A stretch of 64,000 nt of DNA from Simiduia aestuariiviva (GCF_014192475.1 NZ_JACHXZ010000003.1:558001-622000); one strand, 5' to 3'; positions 10,133 to 19,386 are shown, counted from the first letter of the stretch. Program-made: numbers and translations. The notes: generated from the letters alone by a model not told the origin.

Positions 10133-10798
10133 GTGTCACGTAGGCAGTTGGTTGTACTACTCCCGTTGATTTTGGGTGGGTGCCAATTATTCCAAACTCC
10201 AGAACCGGTGCAGCCCGAAGTGGCCGCTGAGTTCGTTTGCCCCGCCCCGCCCGAGCCACAAGCCTGTCCCGAACCCACAGTTATCGAAGTGGAAAAGGAA
10301 TGCCCTGTGCCATTGGCAGCTGAGCCTGTTGCAACCACTGTGCCCGCGGTACAAGAGACCCCGCCCGCAAACCTCTCGCGCGCAGGCGCTAAGCAATTGC
10401 TCATTATTGGCAGCGCCGAGTGGATCACCATCGCCCCCCCTAATGTGCGCCTGCGCGCTCGCATCAATACGGGCGTTGAAGTCTCCAGTCTCGCAGCCAC
10501 CGACATCATTCCGTTTGAGCGCGAAGGCAAACGCTGGGTGCGCTTTAGCTTGTCCCCTAGTGAGCGCGCGGAACCGATCGTGTTAGAACGCCCAGTGCGC
10601 ACCAGAACAAAAGCCAAACAAAACGGCAACGATCAAGGCCTGGTAGTTACCATGCTGCTTCAGCTGGCCGATATAGAAGAAGAAATCGACGTCCTGCTGC
10701 ACAACCAAGAGTCAGAGTTTCCACTGCTCGTGGGGCGCAACTTCCTAACTGACAACGCCGTCGTCGACGTCTCCAAAACATTTACCATTCGCGACTGA
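10133..10798 (+). CDS. Retropepsin-like lipoprotein with Asn in place of the catalytic Asp
   Basis: Member of the putative ATP-dependent zinc protease / retropepsin-like family (COG4067). I chose GTG 10133 because an AGGT Shine-Dalgarno precedes it and the protein then begins with a clean lipoprotein signal (MSRRQLVVLLPLILGGC, lipidated Cys17). A Pro/Glu linker leads to the domain: LLIIGSAEWI..., RARINTGVEVSSLAA, WVRFSL, and the terminal FPLLVGRNFL and VDVSK motifs. Where the family has IDTGA, this protein reads INTGV (Asn112, codon AAT), the same change as the inactivating D25N of HIV protease. First gene of a three-gene operon. Proteolytic activity is therefore doubtful; binding of a peptide partner is possible. 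Confidence 0.82.
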   Translation: MSRRQLVVLLPLILGGCQLFQTPEPVQPEVAAEFVCPAPPEPQACPEPTVIEVEKECPVPLAAEPVATTVPAVQETPPANLSRAGAKQLLIIGSAEWITIAPPNVRLRARINTGVEVSSLAATDIIPFEREGKRWVRFSLSPSERAEPIVLERPVRTRTKAKQNGNDQGLVVTMLLQLADIEEEIDVLLHNQESEFPLLVGRNFLTDNAVVDVSKTFTIRD

Positions 10799-10826
10799 TG
10801 TTTTTCGACCCCCAATTAGGTCACCT

Positions 10827-12374
10827 ATGAAAGCACGCATTCAACTCTACGTGGTCGCCACCCTGCTGGCCGTAATCGGCATTTCTGGCGCACTTTATAA
10901 AAATATTTCGCTGGGTTTTCCGCTCTGGCCAGGGGAGTCTAGAAACGTCTGGACACTGCAATCCAAAATTAATTTCATGCCCACGGGCGACCCCATCGAA
11001 GTGACACTGGCGCTACCGGAGCAGCACGGCAACGGCATCATTATCGACGAAAATTTTTCGTCGTCTGGTTTTGGCTTCGTGATCAATGAAGAGCAGGGCC
11101 GTCGCTACGCGCGCTGGAGCCGGCGCGACCCCAACAACAAAGCAGAGATCACCCTGCACTACAAAATGCAGGTGGTGCACGACAACAAAATTCTCAGCGA
11201 ACCGCCCGCCCCCGAGGGTAGCCCGGCCAAACCCCGCACCTACCCCAGCGAGCGCGAATCACTGCGCGCCGTTTATGATCATCTATCGGAAATGTCAGGC
11301 ACTGATGCCAGTTTCACACAACTGGTGTTAAGTACACTAAATGCACGGGAAAAATCCCAGGACGTATCCTTCTTATTGTCGCTCAACAATGACGATACAT
11401 TGGCCGTCACCGCCAAACTTCTGGCTTACCGCGGCATTCATTTTCAAATTGTAAAAGGCGTCTATCTGCAGGACGGCAGGCGGCGCGCGAACTACGCACA
11501 ACTGCTCGAAATCTATAGCCTTGGACAGTGGATTCAATTTAATCCGGAAACCGGCGAGCGCGGCCTGCCCGACAATTTTTTGATTTGGCAGCGCGGCGGC
11601 ATTTCAATGCTCGACGTAATTGGCGGCGCCAATTCAAATGTTGAGTTTTCAATGGTGGTGAATACAGTACCGGCGCGCACTGTAGCGATGATGCAGGACC
11701 TATCCAGTCAAGCCACATTAATCGACATGAGTATTTACTCATTGCCAGTGGAACAACAGGGCGTATTTAAAACGCTGCTGCTCATCCCCATCGGCGCCTT
11801 GGTGGTAGTCTTCTTGCGGGTGATTGTTGGGCTGCCGACCTCCGGCACGTTTATGCCGATCCTGATAGCGCTGGCATTCATTGAAACCGGCTTATTTGCG
11901 GGCCTGCCCATGTTCGTGCTGGTGGTGGGTGTGGGTCTGTGGATTCGATATTACTTGAGCCATCTCAATTTACTGCTAGTGGCGCGCGTGTCCGCGGTCA
12001 TTATTGTGGTGCTTGGATTGATGGCATTCTTCAGTATTGCCAGTTACAAGCTGGGCATCGATTCAGCCATGAGCGTCACCTTTTTCCCCACCATTATTTT
12101 GGCGTGGACCATTGAGCGCATGTCGACACTGTGGGAAGAAGAAGGCGCGCGCGATGTGATCAAGCAAGGCGGCGGCAGTTTGGTGGTGGCCGTAATTGCC
12201 TACGGTTTAATGACCAACAGCATTGCCAAACATCTCACTTTTAACTTCCCCGAGTTAACGCTGGCCTTACTCGCTCTGATTTTGATTATCGGTCAGTACA
12301 GTGGTTATCGATTGAGTGAACTGTACCGCTTCCGACACATGGTGGCCGTACAGCACAAGCAGCGGGGACAATAG
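10827..12374 (+). CDS. Inactive transglutaminase fused to seven TM helices
   Basis: 515 aa. An N-terminal membrane anchor (about 5-27) is followed by an extracytoplasmic domain of about 280 residues matching the inactive transglutaminase-like family. No Cys-His-Asp triad is evident; the region around the expected active site reads LLAYRGIHFQIVKG. The C-terminal half (about 315-505) has seven hydrophobic helices, typical of the 7TM module described with ATP-grasp amidoligases in comparative genomic work by Aravind's group. It starts 28 nt after the retropepsin gene and ends 1 nt before the ATP-grasp start, so co-translation is likely. The role is unknown, with envelope peptide modification or signalling as the usual suggestion. 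Confidence 0.88.
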   Translation: MKARIQLYVVATLLAVIGISGALYKNISLGFPLWPGESRNVWTLQSKINFMPTGDPIEVTLALPEQHGNGIIIDENFSSSGFGFVINEEQGRRYARWSRRDPNNKAEITLHYKMQVVHDNKILSEPPAPEGSPAKPRTYPSERESLRAVYDHLSEMSGTDASFTQLVLSTLNAREKSQDVSFLLSLNNDDTLAVTAKLLAYRGIHFQIVKGVYLQDGRRRANYAQLLEIYSLGQWIQFNPETGERGLPDNFLIWQRGGISMLDVIGGANSNVEFSMVVNTVPARTVAMMQDLSSQATLIDMSIYSLPVEQQGVFKTLLLIPIGALVVVFLRVIVGLPTSGTFMPILIALAFIETGLFAGLPMFVLVVGVGLWIRYYLSHLNLLLVARVSAVIIVVLGLMAFFSIASYKLGIDSAMSVTFFPTIILAWTIERMSTLWEEEGARDVIKQGGGSLVVAVIAYGLMTNSIAKHLTFNFPELTLALLALILIIGQYSGYRLSELYRFRHMVAVQHKQRGQ

Positions 12375-12375
12375 C

Positions 12376-13326
12376 GTGGGCTGGTTTGCGAGTCCGTCGA
12401 AACTGCGCGCAGCCGGCGTGCTGGGCATGAATCGGCGCAACGTGCAATGCATTCTGCGCTACAACAAACGCAGCCTCTATCCACTGGTAGACAACAAACT
12501 AAAAACTAAGTTGGCGGCCCAGCAAGCCGGCGTCGCCGTACCCGAATTGATCGGCGTTATTGAGCATCAATTTCAAATTAAAACCATTCTCGCGCTGATT
12601 GACGAGCGCACGCAATTTGTCATCAAGCCCGTTCAGGGCAGTGGCGGCAAAGGTATTTTGGTGATCGTCGGGCGCGACGGCGACTATTTCATCAAACCCT
12701 CAGGCCAACGCGTGTCCGCCGACGAAATACAGCGGCACGCGTCTAATATTTTATCGGGCCTGTTCAGCCTGGGCGGACGCACCGACCAAGCCATGATTGA
12801 AGCGCTGATCAATTTTGATGAAGCACTCGCCCAATACAGCTACGAAGGGGTGCCCGATGTGCGCGTCGTGGTGTATCGCGGCTATCCGGTCATGGCCATG
12901 ATTCGCTGCGCCACCCACAGTTCTGACGGCAAGGCGAACTTGCACCAAGGTGCGGTGGGTGTCGGCTTAAACCTCGCCAATGGTCAGGCTATTTGCGCCG
13001 TACAAAACGGCAACTTAATCACTCAACACCCAGACACCGGCCACGCCTTTGACGACTTGGTCGTGCCGCACTGGCACGCCATTTTAATGCTAGCCTGTGG
13101 CGCACATGAAATGACCGGACTCGGTTATTTGGGTGCCGATATCGTGCTCGACAAACTCCACGGCCCGTTAATTTTGGAACTCAACGCACGGCCGGGCCTG
13201 TCCATTCAAGTGGCCAACCAAACGGGCCTATTGAATCGGTTAAAAGTGATTGATGAGATCTGTAACGCGGAGGCGCGCACCATCGAAGAGCGCGTCGATA
13301 TCGCTCAACAACGCTTTGGCTACTAG
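12376..13326 (+). CDS. ATP-grasp protein, alpha-L-glutamate ligase-like
   Basis: 316 aa from GTG 12376, which follows the stop of the 7TM gene by one base. An upstream in-frame ATG at 12316 would overlap the 7TM gene by 59 nt and adds non-conserved residues. ATP-grasp features are FVIKPVQGSGGKGILVI (phosphate-binding loop), a basic and acidic set in DVRVVVYRGYPVMAMIR, and the metal-binding end ILELNARPGLSIQ. The family is RimK-like and predicted to make peptide or isopeptide bonds with an amino acid. Last gene of the operon with the retropepsin-like lipoprotein and the 7TM protein. Substrate unknown. Confidence 0.9.
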   Translation: MGWFASPSKLRAAGVLGMNRRNVQCILRYNKRSLYPLVDNKLKTKLAAQQAGVAVPELIGVIEHQFQIKTILALIDERTQFVIKPVQGSGGKGILVIVGRDGDYFIKPSGQRVSADEIQRHASNILSGLFSLGGRTDQAMIEALINFDEALAQYSYEGVPDVRVVVYRGYPVMAMIRCATHSSDGKANLHQGAVGVGLNLANGQAICAVQNGNLITQHPDTGHAFDDLVVPHWHAILMLACGAHEMTGLGYLGADIVLDKLHGPLILELNARPGLSIQVANQTGLLNRLKVIDEICNAEARTIEERVDIAQQRFGY

Positions 13327-13339
13327 CGCGCGGACAGAC

Positions 13340-14125
13340 TTACTCGTCGGGTAAATCGTGATTCATCTGGCGCGCGGGATTGGGCGTTTTGGGTCGCCCA
13401 ACGATCACTGCGGGCACACCTGCAACGGTATTTCCCGCCGGCACAGAGGCCAACACTACACTGCCCGCCGCGATTTTCGCGCCGCTGCCGATAGTGATGT
13501 TACCCAGCAATTTTGCACCGGCACTGATTAACACGCCCTTGCCCACTTTTGGATGTCGATCACCTTTGCTATAACCGCTGCCGCCCAATGTGACGCCGTG
13601 CAACATGGAAACGTTGTCACCCACCACCGCGGTTTCACCTATGACAATACCGGTGGCATGGTCCATCATTATGCCCGCCCCCAAGGTGGCCGCCGGGTGA
13701 ATATCCACACAAAAAGATTCGGCAATTTGATTTTGAAAATACATGGCCAACGCGCGCCGGTTGTGACGCCAGAGCCAGTGCGCTATGCGATAGCCCTGCA
13801 ACGCCTGAAAGCCCTTGAAATACAGCAGCGGCATCACCGCGTAGTGACAGGCCGGGTCGCGCTCTAAACACGCCTGCACATCCTCTGTAACCGCCTTTAC
13901 GATACTGGGCTCTTCGGCGAGCGCTTCATCAATGACTTGGCGCAATAAAATGGCGGGCAGGTTGGCACTGTCGAGCTTGAGCGCCAGCGTATAACTCAAG
14001 GCCGAACACAAGCTGGGATGGTTGAGTATGGCCCCGTGATAAAAACTCGCGAGCGCGGGCTCAGCCGCGCTAAAGGTGTGCGCCTCTGTGCGCATGGTCT
14101 GCCACAAATTCGTCGCCGCCATCAT
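13340..14125 (-). CDS. cysE: Serine O-acetyltransferase
   Basis: Makes O-acetylserine for cysteine synthesis. The start is ATG 14125, which overlaps the stop of the HAD gene as ATGA; longer starts add an Arg/Gly-rich non-conserved stretch. The 261-aa product has the N-terminal helical SAT domain (LASFYHGAILNHPSL) and the left-handed beta-helix of hexapeptide repeats (GAGIMMDHATGIVIGET, AKLLGNITIGSGAKI). Catalytic-region motifs DIHPAA and MDHATG are intact. It is translationally coupled to the upstream HAD phosphatase and M15 peptidase genes, an unusual association for cysE. Confidence 0.95.
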   Translation of the reverse strand: MMAATNLWQTMRTEAHTFSAAEPALASFYHGAILNHPSLCSALSYTLALKLDSANLPAILLRQVIDEALAEEPSIVKAVTEDVQACLERDPACHYAVMPLLYFKGFQALQGYRIAHWLWRHNRRALAMYFQNQIAESFCVDIHPAATLGAGIMMDHATGIVIGETAVVGDNVSMLHGVTLGGSGYSKGDRHPKVGKGVLISAGAKLLGNITIGSGAKIAAGSVVLASVPAGNTVAGVPAVIVGRPKTPNPARQMNHDLPDE

Positions 14126-14799
14126 GGGTTGTCCTCTCGCCATTGGTTCTCTCGCCATTGCGCGATTAATGGGGGCAGCTCGGCCATGCGGGAAAACACC
14201 TGTACCCCCTCCGGTGCCTCCCGGCGCTCGCCAACCTGAAACCAACACACTGCCATTTTCGCAGCCAGCGCCGCCATCACACCCTGCTCGCTGTCCTCAA
14301 TCACCATGCATTGCTCCGGTGTGGCCTCCATTGTGCGCGCCGCCCATAAAAACAAATCCGGTGCCGGTTTACTGTGCGCCACATCGACAGCACTAAAGCA
14401 ACGCAAGTCATACGCATCGCGCAATCCAGTGGCCCCCAAGGTGACCGCCATTTTTTCGTAGTCACCCGCCGACGCCACGCAAAACTTCAGCCCCTGTGCA
14501 CGCAACTGCGACAACACCGCCTCGATACCCTCAATTGGCGCCACCTGCGCCAGCGCCTCCAATGTGCGCTGCTGCAGCTCACTCCACAAGGCTGCGGCGG
14601 CATTGCTCCCCAACCACTGGGCGATTAACGCCTGACACTGGGCGGCGCTATTGCCTTTAAAACGCGCCTGCACTTCGGCATCGGTCACATTGACACCCGC
14701 GCCGCGCAAGTGCTCAGCTAAGACGCGATTGGCGATGGTTTCACTGTCCACTAAAACGCCATCACAGTCGAAGATAATCAGTGCGCGACTAGACGACAT
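14122..14799 (-). CDS. HAD-superfamily sugar-phosphatase-like hydrolase
   Basis: 225 aa. HAD motif I is FDCDGVLVD (nucleophile Asp and acid Asp two residues on), motif II is in FCVASAG, the Lys motif is in VAHSKPAPDLF and motif III is MVIEDSEQGV. A helical cap lies between motifs I and II. The sequence resembles YieH/6-phosphogluconate phosphatase and beta-phosphoglucomutase-type proteins; the exact substrate cannot be read. The 5' end overlaps the preceding M15 peptidase gene by 11 nt and the 3' end overlaps cysE (ATGA), so all three form a tight operon. Confidence 0.88.
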   Translation of the reverse strand: MSSSRALIIFDCDGVLVDSETIANRVLAEHLRGAGVNVTDAEVQARFKGNSAAQCQALIAQWLGSNAAAALWSELQQRTLEALAQVAPIEGIEAVLSQLRAQGLKFCVASAGDYEKMAVTLGATGLRDAYDLRCFSAVDVAHSKPAPDLFLWAARTMEATPEQCMVIEDSEQGVMAALAAKMAVCWFQVGERREAPEGVQVFSRMAELPPLIAQWRENQWREDNP

Positions 14800-15457
14800 A
14801 GCGCGTCACCAAAGCCATCAGCCTAGCCAACACAGCATCCTTTAACGCCACATCGGCTGCCTTCAACACCTGCTCCAGATCGCGTACATTGAATGCTTGG
14901 CGGTAAGCCTGTGCCAAGGGCGCAAAACTTAGGTGCCAAGGCTCAGGGGCAACGCCTCCGCGATCTTGGCAGTAGGGGCGAATAAAGAGTGATTGTGTGG
15001 CAAGGTATTCGCTCAACCACAGATGAAATGGCGCCATCACGCCCTCGCACTCCGCCGTTGTGAGCGCCAATGAGTAGCCATCGACGCACACGCCGGCATC
15101 GTAGACGTCAATATCTGTGCCCCAGTGGTGCCGTGAAGCCCCCGGCAGCGCCGACCAGCGCAAAATCGCTGAAAGTAATTCATCGGTTGATAGGTTACTC
15201 GCCTTCACTGGTTGACCTCGGTCATTGAGCAATGGCCGCTCGCCCCGCGCCTTGGCATTGAAAATCAGCAGTTGGCGCGCAAAATCTCGATAGCCACTGG
15301 CAATGGCCAAATCAAAACCCGCCGCGCGCGCCGCCGACGCCATGTCGGTGAGCGCGGAAATCAATGCCGGTTGCACCGGTGCACCTAGGCAAGTCTCCAA
15401 TGGTGGCGGCACTAAGCCGTATATGAGCGGGTCGGTGGTGAGGTTTTTTGGAATCAT
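14789..15457 (-). CDS. M15-family D-alanyl-D-alanine carboxypeptidase-like protein
   Basis: 222 aa from ATG 15457 (MIPKNLTTDP). The frame is open to 15553, but the extra N-terminus is Cys-rich and not family-like. M15/VanY features are ASGYRDFARQ, the zinc motif SRHHWGTDIDVYD (His and Asp ligands) and EPWHLSF (third ligand His). No signal peptide is obvious from this start, so a cytoplasmic muropeptide-processing role (LdcA-like position in recycling) is as likely as a periplasmic one. First gene of the operon with the HAD phosphatase and cysE. Confidence 0.85.
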   Translation of the reverse strand: MIPKNLTTDPLIYGLVPPPLETCLGAPVQPALISALTDMASAARAAGFDLAIASGYRDFARQLLIFNAKARGERPLLNDRGQPVKASNLSTDELLSAILRWSALPGASRHHWGTDIDVYDAGVCVDGYSLALTTAECEGVMAPFHLWLSEYLATQSLFIRPYCQDRGGVAPEPWHLSFAPLAQAYRQAFNVRDLEQVLKAADVALKDAVLARLMALVTRYVV

Positions 15458-15570
15458 TGAGATTGCGCTTATCAGATCAGTCGGTATTATAGCGTTTTGA
15501 CATAAAAGCCACATGCAGGCCCCGCACGCGGGACACACCATAATAAAAGCCACTGCAGGAGCACGACACT

Positions 15571-15852
15571 ATGACGTCAGGACAGGGCGATTTACAAGAG
15601 TTGAAGAATCTCGGCGCCGCGTCGGTAAATATTCTGCGCGCCATTGGCATAAACAGCTACGATGATTTAAAGGCTGTGGGGCCGGTCACAGCTTACAAAC
15701 GCATTAAGGCGCGTGGTATTAATGTCTCCAAGGTAATGTTATATGCTTTACAAGGTGCCTTGACCGATACTCACTGGAACGATTTAGCGCCAGACCTCAA
15801 GGCCAAATTGGTAGAACAAGCAGAACACGAGAGCGAAGTCGAGCCCAGCTAG
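15571..15852 (+). CDS. TfoX C-terminal-domain protein
   Basis: 93 aa. The sequence LKNLGAASVNILRAIGINSYDDLKAVG is the helix-hairpin-helix-like core of the TfoX/Sxy C-terminal domain. The N-terminal TfoX domain is absent, so this is a stand-alone domain protein, a common architecture that is separate from the competence regulator itself. Function unknown. GGAG lies 12 nt before the ATG. It diverges from the M15-HAD-cysE operon and is followed 34 nt later by the cNMP-binding protein gene. Confidence 0.85.
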   Translation: MTSGQGDLQELKNLGAASVNILRAIGINSYDDLKAVGPVTAYKRIKARGINVSKVMLYALQGALTDTHWNDLAPDLKAKLVEQAEHESEVEPS

Positions 15853-15886
15853 CGCTCTCGTCAAGTCACGCACAGCGAGCGCTCCT

Positions 15887-16663
15887 ATGCATTTAACTGA
15901 AACACAGCCCGAACACCTGAGCGAGCTCACCCTGAAGTTGCGCGGGCTCACCGAACTTCTCCTACACACCGTGCCCACCGGCGAGCCAATTTTTTTCGAG
16001 CAGTCCGCCGATGTTTTCGCCGAACTACCGAACAATCAATTATTGCTGCTCACCGAAGGTGACGTACACCTAGAGCGCCAAGGCAAATTATTAATGGAGT
16101 ATGAGGCCGGCGACTTATTGGGCCTGTCTCGCGCACTGCAATTGCCCGAGGGCAAGCTGGTGGCCACCCAAGCGCGCTTTCTGCCGCTCAGTCGCGATGA
16201 TCTCATTGTCCGAGTCAACGCCAGTAGCGAGCTGCAAAAACACTGGGCGCACTACCTCATTTGCGTCGCCACGTTTTTCCGCGAGGCCTTTGCATTAGAG
16301 AAGCGCGCGGCGTTTCAACCGAGCACAGGCTTTATGTCGTTTAGCGCCGGCGAAACCATCATCGCGCAGGGCGAAACAGCGAACTGCGTCTACACCTTGC
16401 TGGAAGGGCAGGCCGAAGCCATACGCGATGGCGTAAAAGTGGGCGACATTCACGCCGACGAAATATTTGGCGCCCTCGCCGTATTCACCCGCCAGCCCCG
16501 CAATGCCACGGTGATCGCCAAAACCGATTGCTCTGTGATGGCGGTGCGCAAAGAAGACTTCATCGACCTCGTGGAGCATCAGCCTCAGATCTGCATCAGC
16601 CTAATCGAAGAGATGGCCGAAAAGATCAATCAACTCAATCAGCAGGTGGCCGCAGGGAATTAA
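15887..16663 (+). CDS. Cyclic-nucleotide-binding-domain protein
   Basis: 258 aa with two related halves. Residues about 20-120 form a beta-rich segment, and residues about 145-250 are a clear cNMP-binding fold (FSAGETIIAQGETANCVYTLLEG, then EIFGALAVFTRQPRNATVIA at the phosphate-binding cassette). There is no helix-turn-helix, so it is not a Crp-type transcription factor. The cassette lacks the usual GE-x-A spacing, so nucleotide binding is uncertain. No membrane segment. Probably co-transcribed with the TfoX-domain gene. Confidence 0.8.
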   Translation: MHLTETQPEHLSELTLKLRGLTELLLHTVPTGEPIFFEQSADVFAELPNNQLLLLTEGDVHLERQGKLLMEYEAGDLLGLSRALQLPEGKLVATQARFLPLSRDDLIVRVNASSELQKHWAHYLICVATFFREAFALEKRAAFQPSTGFMSFSAGETIIAQGETANCVYTLLEGQAEAIRDGVKVGDIHADEIFGALAVFTRQPRNATVIAKTDCSVMAVRKEDFIDLVEHQPQICISLIEEMAEKINQLNQQVAAGN

Positions 16664-16758
16664 TATTTCGTCCCAGCCACCATTGAAATCGTCGCAACAA
16701 TCACCATTTAATTGCCCGTAGAGGCCGTCTGGGCCTTGTGTCTATGAGGTAGTCTATT

Positions 16759-17646
16759 GTGATGCGTATTGGCTTGTTTCTGTTGACCAACTTGGCCGTC
16801 GTGATCGTGGCGGGCATTGTGCTCAGCCTGCTCGGCGTCAATTCCTACGCCGCCAACGGTGGTCTGGATTTAGGGTCACTGCTGATCTTCTGCGCCGTGT
16901 TTGGTATGGCGGGTAGCCTTATTTCCTTATTCATTTCCAAATGGATGGCCAAGCGCGGCACCGGCACGCGCATTATCACCCAACCCCGCACCAACCAAGA
17001 GCAATGGTTGCTCGCCACGGTCAAACGCCTGAGCGACAAAGCCGGTATTAAGATGCCCGAAGTGGGTATTTTTCCGGCCCGCGAATGCAACGCCTTTGCC
17101 ACCGGCTGGAACAAAAACGACGCGCTAGTGGCCGTGTCACAGGGCCTACTGGAGCGCATGGACAACGAACAGGTGGAGGCGGTACTGGCGCACGAAATCG
17201 GCCATGTGGCGAACGGCGACATGGTGACCCTGTCGCTCATTCAAGGTGTGGTAAATACGTTTGTGATGTTTTTTGCCCGCATCATTGGCAGCACCGTCGA
17301 CCGGGCGGTATTTAAAAATGAAAATGGCCATGGCATAGGCTTTTACATCACCACCATCATTGCGGAAATGGTACTGGGTATTCTGGCCTCGATTATCGTC
17401 ATGAAATTTTCGCGCTGGCGGGAATTTCGCGCCGATCACGCCGGCGCCACCCTGGCCAGCCGTCAGGGCATGATTCGCGCACTGCAGGGGCTGCAATTAG
17501 AACAGCAACGCGCAGTGCAATCGAGCATGCCCGACAGCCTCTATGCATTTGGTATCAACGGCGGTTTGCGCAATAAATTGGGCGAGCTGTTATCCAGTCA
17601 CCCACGCCTCGAAGATCGCATCCGGGCGCTGCAACAGGGTGTCTAA
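16759..17646 (+). CDS. htpX: Membrane zinc protease HtpX
   Basis: 295 aa, close to E. coli HtpX (293). Degrades misfolded membrane proteins. Two N-terminal TM helices (about 4-24 and 35-55), the zinc motif HEIGH at 145-149, two further hydrophobic segments at about 158-220, and a third ligand Glu in EFRADHAGA. It belongs to the envelope/heat-stress quality-control system. Its last 8 nt overlap the start of the Rieske ferredoxin gene. Confidence 0.96.
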   Translation: MMRIGLFLLTNLAVVIVAGIVLSLLGVNSYAANGGLDLGSLLIFCAVFGMAGSLISLFISKWMAKRGTGTRIITQPRTNQEQWLLATVKRLSDKAGIKMPEVGIFPARECNAFATGWNKNDALVAVSQGLLERMDNEQVEAVLAHEIGHVANGDMVTLSLIQGVVNTFVMFFARIIGSTVDRAVFKNENGHGIGFYITTIIAEMVLGILASIIVMKFSRWREFRADHAGATLASRQGMIRALQGLQLEQQRAVQSSMPDSLYAFGINGGLRNKLGELLSSHPRLEDRIRALQQGV

Positions 17647-17995
17647 GCCCGCCACCTATACGCCGCTCTGCCCGATCGACGCCATCGCTCCGGGGCAGAG
17701 CAAACAATTCTCAATGAATGGCATCGCCCTGTTCGTGATTAGGCAGGGCGATACATTTTATGCCTATGAAAATCATTGCCCCCATCTGGGCATCGAACTG
17801 CAATGGCAGCCCGATCGATTTCTCGATGCCGATGGCGAGTTCATTCAATGCAGTACGCACGGCGCGCTCTTTTTAATTGAAGACGGCGAGTGCGTGTCTG
17901 GCCCCTGCCGCGGGCAGGCATTGCGATCACTGCCCACCCGCGTGCGCGACGGCCAATTACTCGCGCAATTGCCGAGCCCCAAAACACTGGCCTAG
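17639..17995 (+). CDS. Rieske [2Fe-2S] ferredoxin-like protein
   Basis: 118 aa from GTG 17639, which overlaps the htpX stop; an upstream ATG would lie deep inside htpX. Both cluster motifs are intact, CPHLG (Cys and His ligands) and CSTHG (Cys and His ligands). It is of the small single-domain type (NirD-like/arene dioxygenase ferredoxin-like), soluble, with unknown redox partner. Translational coupling to htpX is visible but its meaning is not. Its stop overlaps the convergent sfsA stop in a CTAG tetranucleotide. Confidence 0.85.
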   Translation: MSKPATYTPLCPIDAIAPGQSKQFSMNGIALFVIRQGDTFYAYENHCPHLGIELQWQPDRFLDADGEFIQCSTHGALFLIEDGECVSGPCRGQALRSLPTRVRDGQLLAQLPSPKTLA

Positions 17996-18708
17996 ATCGG
18001 CGACAAATCCACCGGCAATGGCGTTACTAAACTGATTTCGCGCGCCGACAGGCGCGCGCCCCACGCCAGCACTTCCACGCCCTTGGCCGCCACCTCTCGC
18101 AACAGCGCGCCGTAACGCGGATCGATGGCATCGGCCGGCGCCACTCGCGTCACGCCCGTGTGTTGCACGCAAAACAACAACACCGCGCGATGCCCCAGGG
18201 CCACCATTGATGCCAATTCACGCAAGTGCTTGGCGCCTCGCTCACTCACCGCATCGGGAAATAACCCCAAGCCGCCGCCCTCGTGCAGGGTGACGTTTTT
18301 CACCTCCACATAGCAGTCTGGCAAGCCCTCCCCCCGCAACAAAAAATCGATGCGCGACTTTTCTTCGCCGTATTTTACTTCGCGTTGAAGCTGCCCGTAT
18401 TCCGCCAGCGTCGGCTCGCCGCCGGTGACCAGCAACTCTTCCACCAACCCATTGGCGCGGTGCGTGTTGATACCTGCGAGAAAGCCATCGGGGGTGGTGG
18501 CAATCTCCCAGGTGTGCGGGTATTTGCGCGTTTTGCTGTCTGATTTCGAATACCAGCAAGGCGCACCTTCACTCAAACAGGCACGCATTGAGCCGGTGTT
18601 TGGGCAGTGAATAGTAATCGCCTCATTGGTGTCAGTGACAACATCGGCCAAAAATCGCTTGTAGCGCTTAACCAATCGCCCCTCGATCAATGGCGGATCA
18701 AATTGCAT
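17992..18708 (-). CDS. sfsA: SfsA-family protein (sugar fermentation stimulation)
   Basis: 238 aa from ATG 18708 (MQFDPPLIEGRLVKRYKRF), matching E. coli SfsA (234 aa); the open frame upstream to 18897 is not family-like. Conserved blocks: HCPNTGSM, KYPHTWE, SRIDFLL, CYVEVKNVTL with nuclease-like EVK, and FPDAVSERG. The family has an OB fold joined to a PD-(D/E)XK-like fold; its biochemical role is not settled. It lies next to dksA as in pseudomonads. Confidence 0.95.
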   Translation of the reverse strand: MQFDPPLIEGRLVKRYKRFLADVVTDTNEAITIHCPNTGSMRACLSEGAPCWYSKSDSKTRKYPHTWEIATTPDGFLAGINTHRANGLVEELLVTGGEPTLAEYGQLQREVKYGEEKSRIDFLLRGEGLPDCYVEVKNVTLHEGGGLGLFPDAVSERGAKHLRELASMVALGHRAVLLFCVQHTGVTRVAPADAIDPRYGALLREVAAKGVEVLAWGARLSAREISLVTPLPVDLSPI

Positions 18709-18924
18709 TTTATTTCCCCTAACTTTTTTGCGGTTATTTTTTAACCGATGCAATGTAAAAACGCTGGCCAGTGTACCACTCCGATGGGCCCGAAACGGCG
18801 AGGTAAAAAACTGGCGGGCGGCAACGGAATCTGGTAGTTTGCTCCGTTCGCAACAGGGGGGGCTTGAATTCCGTGAGGTCGCCCCCATTCTGCACAACCC
18901 GGAAGTTTTAGAAGAGGCGTCAAC

Positions 18925-19371
18925 ATGCCCAAGAATGCAGCCAAAGAGTCAGTAATGGACGGCTCAACCAGCTTCACACCCTACAAGGAGAAAAAGGGTG
19001 AGGAGTACATGAACGAACAGCAGCGCGACCACTTTAAGTCCATTCTCATGAACTGGAAGCGCGAACTCATGGAAGAAGTCGATCGCACCATGAGCCATAT
19101 GAAAGACGAGGCCGCAAACTTCCCAGACCCGGCAGACCGCGCCAGTCAGGAAGAGGAATTTAGCCTAGAGCTGCGCACCCGCGACCGCGAGCGCAAACTG
19201 ATCAAGAAGATCGATAAAACCATCGAACTGATTGAACAGGATGACTATGGGTATTGCGAGACCTGCGGTGTGGAGATTGGCATTCGACGCCTTGAAGCAC
19301 GCCCCACTGCCACCTTGTGCGTAGATTGCAAAACCTTGGCAGAAATCAAAGAAAAACAGATTGGCGGCTAA
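18925..19371 (+). CDS. dksA: RNA polymerase-binding regulator DksA
   Basis: 148 aa, co-linear with E. coli DksA. With ppGpp it re-tunes RNA polymerase. The coiled-coil with tip [14 protein letters not shown] (the Asp-x-x-Asp-Arg-Ala tip) and the four-Cys zinc finger CETCG...CVDC are intact, so this is the canonical zinc form. A hairpin terminator follows. First gene of the conserved block dksA-gluQ-cbrX-cbrA-cbrB. Confidence 0.97.
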   Translation: MPKNAAKESVMDGSTSFTPYKEKKGEEYMNEQQRDHFKSILMNWKRELMEEVDRTMSHMKDEAANFPDPADRASQEEEFSLELRTRDRERKLIKKIDKTIELIEQDDYGYCETCGVEIGIRRLEARPTATLCVDCKTLAEIKEKQIGG

Positions 19372-19386
19372 ATTCCGTCACGTTCA

